A DNA stretch of 11,094 nt from an uncultured Actinomycetes bacterium (GTDB lineage Bacteria; Actinomycetota; Thermoleophilia; Solirubrobacterales; Solirubrobacteraceae). The stretch covers positions 1-11,094 of the forward strand of contig CALAQT010000330.1 in NCBI GenBank assembly GCA_937888775.1, in the 5' to 3' direction. The position numbers and the translations under genes were made by a program. This document shows positions 1 through 5,570 of this stretch, piece after piece. The notes beneath the pieces are model-generated. The model was given only the letters and a program-made list of their open reading frames with translations. It had not been told where the DNA came from and ran no database searches. Positions within the stretch are counted from its first letter, which is position 1. The number at the start of each line of letters is the position of its first letter.

Positions 1-173
1 CTGGAGGCAAACCCCAGCGGACACGGGACCACCTGAACTAAATGGATAGCCCTCTTAGACCAAAGCAGAAGGCGGCTTGGTCGGACTTCTTCCGTATCAG
101 ACTGCTGGCATCCCGCTGCCGAGATGATCTCGTGGGCTGAGCAACCCGAATTGAGTGCCTCCATAATTGTTGG
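1..173. other. Left edge, no gene recognised
   Basis: Short open frames exist on both strands, but none reads like a protein and none has a clear ribosome binding site. The stretch probably belongs to a region whose remaining context lies outside the window. Confidence 0.3.
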
Positions 174-497
174 ATGCAAGCGGCGCATCTGGTGGACTTC
201 AGCGGTCCAGGTCCCCCGGTCTCGGCCATCCTTATCGGTGCATGTGTCCTATGCGTGGGCTATGGCACATTACGGGGAAAGGGGAAGATCATCCGCCGGT
301 TTCCGGGACTGACCGACGCCCAGCAGGGCCTAGTGCTCGTCGCATCTGGTCTCATGCTCCTGATCTACGGGCTTGTGGCCGGGCTTGTGTCCTTGATCTG
401 GATCGCAGAAAGAAACGGGTTTCTTGAACCTGCCGGTTTTCTGGGTCAGCAGAAGGCGCGGGGGGTACCCGGACCGAGCAGGCCATGGATCTGCTGA
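174..497 (+). CDS. Possible small two-helix membrane protein, unknown function
   Basis: This 107-residue frame starts at an ATG and is not recognised as a known family. Two hydrophobic stretches are visible, at about residues 17-34 and 54-78. They are joined by a short basic loop (RGKGKIIRRFPG), which would favour a cytoplasmic loop with both ends outside. The tail after residue 85 is Gly/Pro/Arg-rich and not typical of a folded domain, so the frame may run into non-coding sequence. No Shine-Dalgarno sequence is evident before the ATG, and an in-frame stop at 138-140 limits extension upstream. It reads better than the overlapping frames because of the paired hydrophobic segments, but it could still be a chance ORF in GC-rich DNA. 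Confidence 0.35.
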   Translation: MQAAHLVDFSGPGPPVSAILIGACVLCVGYGTLRGKGKIIRRFPGLTDAQQGLVLVASGLMLLIYGLVAGLVSLIWIAERNGFLEPAGFLGQQKARGVPGPSRPWIC

Positions 498-705
498 CTC
501 TCAGCAACGCAGCGGATCTCAGGGAGATCGCGTGAAGACGCTGCGCGCGAGGGCGGACCGGGGCAGCCGGGTCCGACGCGTGAGTACCGAGGCGCTGCAG
601 CCCGCTGGCCTCTGCGTGGAGCCGGGACACTGTCAGACCGACAAACGGCGACGCGTTCTTCGAAGCTGATCCCGACCGGCTCAGCGCCTAATTGATGCTG
701 TCCCT
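498..705. other. Gap before the ychF remnant, possible gene scraps
   Basis: No complete gene is seen. One plus-strand frame ends at a TAA at 689-691 with the protein-like tail [16 protein letters not shown], but it is open only from about 585. A second frame, open from 670 and running into the ychF remnant, reads [20 protein letters not shown], which does not belong to YchF. Both could be ends of other genes brought here by rearrangement. Neither can be assigned. Confidence 0.25.
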
Positions 706-1596
706 TTGATCGAGGACCAACAGCCGTCGCTCCTCCTGCTAGGTCGTGATGACGGGGGCGAGGGGCTGGGCAACCAGTTCCTCGCCAACATCCGGGAGAC
801 CGACGCACTCGTGCACGTCGTGCGCGCCCATCGCGACGACAGCGTCGTGCACCCCGAGGGGCGCGTCGACCCGATCGGTGACATCGAGACGATCGAGACC
901 GAACTGGTCTACGCCGACCTCGAGCAGGCCGAGCGTCGGCTGGACCGGGTGGCGAAGACGGCCAAGAGCGGCGACCGCCATGCGATCGCCGAGGCGCAGT
1001 GGCTGCGCGACGTGATCGAGGCGCTGTCGGCCGGCCGGCCGGCCAGATCGGTGCCACCGCCCAACGAGGCCCGGGACGCGATGGCCCTGCTGTCGCCCCT
1101 CACCGCCAAGCCCGTCCTGTTCGTGGCCAACATCGACGAGGGATCCGATGAGGTCCCAGCGGCGATCGCCGAACACGCCGCCGCGATGGGCGCGCAGGCG
1201 GTCGCCGTCTCCGCACGACTGGAGGCCGAGCTGTCCGAACTCTCCGACGAGGACGCCGCGGCGATGCGCGACGATCTCGGTCTGGCGGAGTCCAGCCTGC
1301 AGACCGTGGTCCGCGGCGCGTTCTCGCTCCTGGATCTGGTGGCCTTCTTCACCGCCGGCGAGGCCAAGCCCGCTCAGTCCTGGCATTTGCGGCGGGGCCT
1401 ATCGGTGTGGCACGCCGCCGGGCAGATTCACTCCGACATCCAGCGCGGGTTCGTCCGGGCCGAGGTCGTCGGCTGGGACGCGCTGGTTGATGCCGGCGGC
1501 TATGCCGGCGCTCGCGACCGCGGGACGTTGCGGCTGGAAGGCCGCGACTATGTCGTCGCCGACGGTGACGTGATCACCGTCAAGTTCACGCCCTGA
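706..1596 (+). pseudogene. ychF: 5'-truncated ychF, redox-regulated ribosome-binding ATPase remnant
   Basis: The frame encodes the last three quarters of YchF/OLA1, an Obg-family P-loop ATPase of the cytoplasm that binds ribosomes. The match begins abruptly at [18 protein letters not shown] (from about residue 17), which in YchF lies just after the G3 motif. Downstream are the helical insert (about 60-115), the NxxE-type base-specificity motif NIDE at 142-145 (YchF prefers ATP), and a TGS domain over about 208-296 (FFTAGEAKP, then IHSDIQRGFVRAEVVGWD), with the usual C-terminus. The family is about 360 residues long; roughly the first 65-70 are missing, including the Walker A loop and switch I. 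The frame is open back to 670 with unrelated residues, so the TTG at 706 is only nominal. Without a P-loop the product could not bind nucleotide normally. The gene converges on the membrane-protein gene with a 25-bp gap. Confidence 0.85.
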
Positions 1597-1621
1597 GACG
1601 CGCGATGTTTGGACCGTGTGA

Positions 1622-3157
1622 TCAGCGGCTCTCCGCTTGCGTCGCGCTTCGCAGGAGCACGATTCGAGCGCCGTCGTCGTAGAGGATCCGGCGGCCCGGC
1701 TCCGCGAGAAAGCCGCGCACCGTGCCCGGCTCGTAGCGCCGGTCGAGCACCACCACGCGGTAACCGCGGGCGAATTGCTTCCAGTTGCTTCCGTACCGGG
1801 AGAACAGGTTCTGCAGCCGATCCAGCTGTCCTGGAGTGAGAAGCTCGTAACTGCCGTCGTACGCCATGCGGCCCTGCAGCACAGGATCGCGCCAGAGCAG
1901 CCAATCGTCAAAGCGCACGTCTCCCATCACACGGAGCGAGGGGTCCGTAGCTGCCGCGTGCTGGACGGCTGTCAGCACTCCAGCCCGCTGGTAGCGGAAC
2001 TCGATCGTCGACGACGGCCCGAACATCGTGACCGCCGCAGCGATACCCACAGCAACAAGCCCAAGGCAGACGAGCCCGCCGTTGGCCAGCGCGACCCGCC
2101 GAGGGGTCAGCGGGCGGGAGGCCGCGTCATGCCCGATCCAGAACGGAACGACGATCAGTGCGAACAAGCCGAAGAAGACGGCGTTTCGCACGACGGACGC
2201 ACTACCGGCGGCGAGCAGCAGCAGCGCCAGTCGCTCCCACGGCGTGCTGCGCGCACGATGCCGCCAGACCGCCCACAGAGCGATCACCACCACCGCAGCC
2301 AATGCGCCGGCGACCACCGGCATGGACGTGATCGGCCCCCATTCGGTGATCACGTGGCGCAGTGAGCTGTCAAGCATCGTCGAGCGGTAGTAGCCGACGA
2401 TGCCCGTTCCGTACGGCGTGATCATGAGCGACACGCCGGCGCCGGCGAGCAGCGCCACGGGTCGGCGCAAGGCGCGAACACTGCCGGTGAGCTCTCGCCG
2501 GCGCGCCCAGGCCAGTGTGACTGCGTGCAGTCCGACCAACAGAGCGCCGAGGGTCGCGCTGCCGTGGAGGTTGGCCCACAGGACGAGCAGCGGCAGACAC
2601 CAGAACACGCGTCGGGACGGCCGGCGTGCGTCGACGGCGACCAGATAGGCGACCGCGACGAACAGCGGAACCGCGAAATCTTGGGTGCGAATCTCCAGCC
2701 CCGGATATGCCAGCAGGATGGCCAGCGGCAGAAGCAGCAGCACTGACAGCGTCGTCGCGCCCAGACGTCGCGCCGCCACGACCGCGGCGCCGATGCCGCC
2801 CGCGAACGCGGTGGCCCCGATGAGCCCTAGCAAGCCAAGACCGCCGACTCGGTAGGCGGCGTAGCTGGCGAGTTGCGAGAGCCACTGCTGGTCGACCCAT
2901 TGTCTGCCCTGGGGGATCGCGGTGAGCGTGACGAAGTGCGGGATCCCGCTCTGCCAGACGTGACGTCCCGAGACCAGGGCCAGCCAAGTGTCGACGTTGA
3001 AATTGTTCGGCACAAGCACGAGTAGCGCCGCCTCGAGCACAAGGAGGATCACTACCAAGGATGCGTCGCGGCCCAGTCGCTCTAGGATGCTCGGCCGGGA
3101 ACGGCCGATCGCCGTTGCACCTGAGGCCGTCTCGTGCGGAAATGCGGCAGACGACAT
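1622..3157 (-). CDS. Polytopic membrane protein, GT-C glycosyltransferase-like
   Basis: This 511-residue integral membrane protein has about ten or more hydrophobic helices. The first is at about residues 33-50, followed by an extracytoplasmic loop with an Asp-Trp pair (NVDTWLALVSGRHV) and then RQWVDQQWLSQL at about 85-96. That loop order recalls GT-C-fold membrane transferases that use polyprenyl-phosphate sugars, and WANLHGSATLGALL at about 194-207 fits the same group. After the last helix (about 357-379) a soluble domain of about 130 residues (to 511) probably lies outside the membrane. I chose the ATG at 3157 because the sequence looks protein-like from there. A GTG at 3256 would add 33 residues but would overlap the exonuclease remnant. 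The ribosome binding site is weak in either case. Substrate and acceptor cannot be deduced. The gene appears intact and lies downstream of the exonuclease remnant on the same strand. Confidence 0.75.
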   Translation of the reverse strand: MSSAAFPHETASGATAIGRSRPSILERLGRDASLVVILLVLEAALLVLVPNNFNVDTWLALVSGRHVWQSGIPHFVTLTAIPQGRQWVDQQWLSQLASYAAYRVGGLGLLGLIGATAFAGGIGAAVVAARRLGATTLSVLLLLPLAILLAYPGLEIRTQDFAVPLFVAVAYLVAVDARRPSRRVFWCLPLLVLWANLHGSATLGALLVGLHAVTLAWARRRELTGSVRALRRPVALLAGAGVSLMITPYGTGIVGYYRSTMLDSSLRHVITEWGPITSMPVVAGALAAVVVIALWAVWRHRARSTPWERLALLLLAAGSASVVRNAVFFGLFALIVVPFWIGHDAASRPLTPRRVALANGGLVCLGLVAVGIAAAVTMFGPSSTIEFRYQRAGVLTAVQHAAATDPSLRVMGDVRFDDWLLWRDPVLQGRMAYDGSYELLTPGQLDRLQNLFSRYGSNWKQFARGYRVVVLDRRYEPGTVRGFLAEPGRRILYDDGARIVLLRSATQAESR

Positions 3158-3224
3158 GTGGAACCATCGTCCGAAACCGGCGGGCCGCGCATCGGACGAT
3201 GCGGTAGATCGCCTGCACGTAGGT

Positions 3225-3757
3225 CTAGCGTTCGTTTCGGCTGACCTGGGCGGCACTCAGAGGTCGGTCAGCGCGTCGGCAGCCTGGCAGCCGGTCGGCG
3301 AGCCGATTCATTCCGTGGCCGCGGGCGGCCTGCGCGCCTGCGCTCAGATCGGTGTCGCGATCGGGCGGCCGCGGCGTCTTCTGGGTGCGCAACGTGGCGA
3401 TGTCCTTGAACGCCCGCAGCTCGTCCGCGTGGTCACGCAGCGCCGCGGCGACGCGTGGCCGCTCACCGTCGGCGGCCGCGATCGCGTGCTCCAGGCTCCC
3501 ATGGCGGTTCAGGAGCTCGGCCGCGGTCTTGGGCCCGATCCCCGGCGCGCCGGGCAACCCGTCAGAGGATCGCCTCGCAGGGCGATGAAGTCCGGCACGA
3601 GCGCCGGCTCGATCCCATAGCGCGTGCGGACCTCCGCCGGGTCGACCTCCTGAAACCCGGACGAGCCCTGTTTGAGATAGACGACGGTCACCCGCTCACC
3701 CGCGCACTGGTACATGTCGCGGTCGCCGGTCATGATCCATGTCCGCCGATACTTGGG
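3225..3757 (-). pseudogene. C-terminal part of 5'-3' exonuclease, truncated and frameshifted
   Basis: This is a remnant of a stand-alone 5'-3' exonuclease related to the N-terminal domain of DNA polymerase I. The upstream frame (about 3757 to 3567) reads RRTWIMTGDRDMYQC, containing the GDRD metal-binding motif, and then [21 protein letters not shown]. The match continues in another frame from about 3565 with [18 protein letters not shown], the helix-three-turn-helix DNA-binding motif, and runs to a normal-looking C-terminus ([13 protein letters not shown]) ending at 3225. One missing base near 3566 (GATCC-TCTGAC on the coding strand) restores a single frame. The usual protein is about 300 residues; about 170 are present, so the N-terminal 120-130 residues with the other acidic metal ligands are lost at about 3757, where an in-frame stop occurs. 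It is unlikely to be active. A sequencing error could explain the frameshift but not the truncation. Confidence 0.8.
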
Positions 3758-3759
3758 TC

Positions 3760-4258
3760 ATGAGCCATGGCAACGAGCCGCTCGGAGGCGGGGGAGCATT
3801 CTTCAAGCGCGTCGGCCCGCGCGTGCTCGCTGCCGTTGTCGTGAGCGCGGTAGCAGCCATCGTTGTCTGGAACATTGTGCGGTTGGTGCAAGGCCAGACG
3901 ACGGTTGCGCAGCTCGCGTGCGTCGACCCGACGGATCCATGCAACTTCTCGGCCTACCAGGTAACGAACGACACCAACCGCCCAGTGGTCCTACGCGAAT
4001 GCATGCACCACTGCGGTCCTGGTGATCGCTTGCTTGACCCGATCACCGTTGGCCCGACTGAAACGACGCCAGATAGCGTCAGTGCTGTCTATGCACTCGT
4101 TGGGGCGCGCGTGGTGGGAGGTGCAGACCGTCGATGGACGCACCCTCGGTTGTCTGGTGCTCGATGGCCATTCCACCAAGCGGGACGGGCTTTTGGTCGA
4201 CGTGTCTTCGCTGGGGCGCTGCACGCCCTCGGTGTCGAACACGGCGCTGTCGCGTTGA
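3760..4258 (+). pseudogene. Membrane-anchored Cys-rich hypothetical protein, single frameshift
   Basis: I do not recognise a named family. The first frame starts at MSHGNEP (ATG 3760; an ATG at 3739 is also in frame). It has a short cytoplasmic tail and one transmembrane helix at about residues 22-43. An outside domain with LACVDPTDPCNFSAYQVTND and ECMHHCGPGDRLLDPITVGP follows. At the GGGG run at 4102-4105 the protein-like reading moves to the next frame: WWEVQTVDGRTLGCLVLDGH, then RDGLLVDVSSLGRC, with a TGA ending at 4258. Removing one G gives a continuous protein of about 165 residues with Cys at about 54, 61, 81, 85, 131 and 154, an even number suited to disulfides outside the membrane. 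Read literally, the first frame continues into low-quality sequence to 4494. The short unknown gene at 4293 follows on the same strand after 34 bp. It is either an inactivated gene or an intact gene with a base-call error. Confidence 0.6.
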
Positions 4259-4292
4259 TCGAACACGGCCAGCCCACGATACGGTTTCAGCC

Positions 4293-4507
4293 GTGGGAAC
4301 GCAGATCATCTACGTTCAACTGCTCGACAATGGGATCGATGTGTGGCGGCCCGTCGAGGCGACGGCCGGAGCTGATGGCACCTTCCGACTCCCCGATCGG
4401 CTCCAGAAGGCGAAGCCTGGAAGTTCCCGCCAGGAAGCGTTGTCCGGTGCCAGAGGAAAGTGTTCTCGGACGGCGAGGGGCTCGTGGCGTGTGAGCCAGT
4501 GGACTGA
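4293..4507 (+). pseudogene. Small hypothetical protein (about 71 aa), single frameshift
   Basis: The function is unknown. From a GTG at 4293 the frame reads GTQIIYVQLLDNGIDVWRPV, then EATAGADGTFRLPD. After about 4400 the protein-like sequence is in another frame: APEGEAWKFPPGSVVRCQRK, then VFSDGEGLVACEPVD and a TGA at 4505-4507. One missing G in the CGGCTCC stretch at about 4401-4404 explains the break. Repaired, it is a compact 71-residue, beta-rich soluble protein. Its VWRPV and W-x-FPPGS-x-V-x-C elements recall a widespread family of short uncharacterised bacterial proteins; that is recollection and was not checked. No clear Shine-Dalgarno precedes the GTG, which lies 34 bp after the preceding broken gene, so coupled translation or a shared transcript is possible. 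Confidence 0.55.
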
Positions 4508-4548
4508 ACCCGCTCGCTGCCGCAATGATCGAGGAGCGGCGGCGGCGG

Positions 4549-5034
4549 TCAGGCCGTATCGAGATCGATGCCGCCGCTCTCAACGAATGCGCGGGCCTCG
4601 GCAACGATTTGAGTCTCGATGGCGGCTCGCGCATCCGGATGGTCGTCCCATTCGCTCGCGAGGCCGACGAAGATGGCCACCTGGCTGAATACGCGCCGAT
4701 CTTCATAGAACCCGTTAGCGAGCCTCCACAGCTTGTGGGCCCCTGCAGAGGCTTCGATCACGCCGTCGGCGACCTGCATGGCGTAGTCGTCGACGACGAT
4801 CTCGACAGCCCTTCGCCGAGACGGTCGTTGCGCGTCGAGACGCGCCAGCAACGCTGGAAGCTCGTCCTCCACCTGAATGCGAGTCGGTCGACTCAGCGTG
4901 GCAAGCACACCCAGTTCGCTCGCATCACAGCCAGCGGCCAGCGCCTCGACCGCCAGATCGGGCACTTCTTCAGGAGGAAGGTCCGCTAGGACCCATCGCG
5001 CGAGTAGCACCTCGAGAGACGGCACGCCTCTCAT
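4549..5034 (-). CDS. Hypothetical protein, 161 aa, intact
   Basis: This is a soluble, acidic, mostly helical protein of 161 residues that I cannot assign. It begins MRGVPSLEVLLARWVLADLP and contains a Leu/Ala/Glu-rich helical N-terminal half. A central segment reads VEIVVDDYAMQVADGVIEA, then GAHKLWRLANGFY, and the C-terminal helix reads AIETQIVAEARAFVESGG. No signal peptide or transmembrane segment is present. The ATG at 5034 is preceded by GAAGGA five bases upstream, a good ribosome binding site that settles the start. The longer open frame upstream is Arg/Pro-rich antisense sequence. It lies 112 bp downstream of tnpC on the same strand, where Tn554-type elements carry passenger genes, so it may be cargo or a flanking chromosomal gene. 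It converges on the small broken gene ending at 4507. Confidence 0.75.
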   Translation of the reverse strand: MRGVPSLEVLLARWVLADLPPEEVPDLAVEALAAGCDASELGVLATLSRPTRIQVEDELPALLARLDAQRPSRRRAVEIVVDDYAMQVADGVIEASAGAHKLWRLANGFYEDRRVFSQVAIFVGLASEWDDHPDARAAIETQIVAEARAFVESGGIDLDTA

Positions 5035-5066
5035 TGTCCTTCGGGCGCTCCGCTTTGATCGAATTG

Positions 5067-5092
5067 CGGAAGTCCTGAGCGAAGGTCTTCCG
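5067..5092. repeat. Imperfect hairpin downstream of tnpC
   Basis: The inverted repeat CGGAAGTCCT / AGGTCTTCCG surrounds a six-base loop (GAGCGA). The stem is six pairs, one T-T mismatch, then three pairs. It lies between the tnpC stop (5147) and the start of the 161-aa gene (5034). No T-tract follows on either strand, so it is not a classical intrinsic terminator. It could still end or attenuate the tnp transcript, or mark a recombinase-binding end. Confidence 0.35.
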
Positions 5093-5146
5093 AACCGCGT
5101 CGAATATCGGCGGGGAAGAGAGGCTGGCGCTGGCGGGGAACGGCGG

Positions 5147-5569
5147 TCAGGCGGCTGCCGTCCGGCCCTGGCGCCCGAGCTGGCGGCGCAGCTCGAGGTT
5201 CTCGCCCTGCGCGGCAGCGAGCGCAGCCTGTAGGTGCTCCGTCTCGGCGCGGTGGCGCTGCTTGAGCTCACCGATTTGCGCGGTGAGCGCGCGCACCACG
5301 TTGCTCTGCGTCGCGGTCGCGCTGACCTCGACGGAGCGCGGTTCGGGCGGTGCGCTCCCTCGCTCGGAGCGCAGCGTCTCGATCCGTGCTCGTAAGGGCG
5401 AGCGGTATAGGAAGTCGACCGACACGCCCGCGGTCTTCGCCAGGCCGCGGAAGGTGACAGGCTTGCCGTCGCGCTCGAGCGCCTCCAGCGCGGTCGTGGC
5501 GCGCGTGATCGCGGCCTGGTGCTTGCGCTGTGCGGCGCTGCGGAGGTTGTCGGCGTTCCCGCGCGGCAT
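5147..5569 (-). CDS. TnpC-like transposition protein (DUF6262 type)
   Basis: This 140-residue protein probably assists the two adjacent recombinases. Tn554 TnpC is reported to affect transposition efficiency or orientation rather than perform catalysis. The N-terminal part, PRGNADNLRSAAQRKHQAA, is typical of DUF6262 proteins. Residues 35-60 (KPVTFRGLAKTAGVSVDFLY) look like a helix-turn-helix, and about 92-133 is a predicted coiled coil (LTAQIGELKQRHRAETEHLQ and onward). I chose the ATG at 5569, which leaves a single base after the tnpB stop. The longer upstream frame is Pro/Arg-rich and overlaps tnpB. The upstream purine-rich GAGGCCAGG inside the end of tnpB may act as ribosome binding site, consistent with coupling to tnpB translation. 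Confidence 0.8.
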   Translation of the reverse strand: MPRGNADNLRSAAQRKHQAAITRATTALEALERDGKPVTFRGLAKTAGVSVDFLYRSPLRARIETLRSERGSAPPEPRSVEVSATATQSNVVRALTAQIGELKQRHRAETEHLQAALAAAQGENLELRRQLGRQGRTAAA

Positions 5570-5570
5570 C

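Noticed and set aside
446..1386. Minus-strand frames of 152-215 codons opposite ychF
   Set aside because: They are shadows of the ychF frame with no domain and biased Arg/Gly/Ala content.
2370..3218. 282-codon minus-strand frame and several plus-strand frames inside the membrane-protein gene
   Set aside because: They overlap a polytopic membrane protein with clear helices; their own translations are Arg/Pro-rich and featureless.
5040..5233. Plus-strand reading RFDRIAEVLSEGLPNRVEYR as a possible lost 5' part of the CHC2 gene
   Set aside because: It does not resemble CHC2-protein N-termini and partly overlaps tnpC; there is no evidence linking it to the fragment at 9193.
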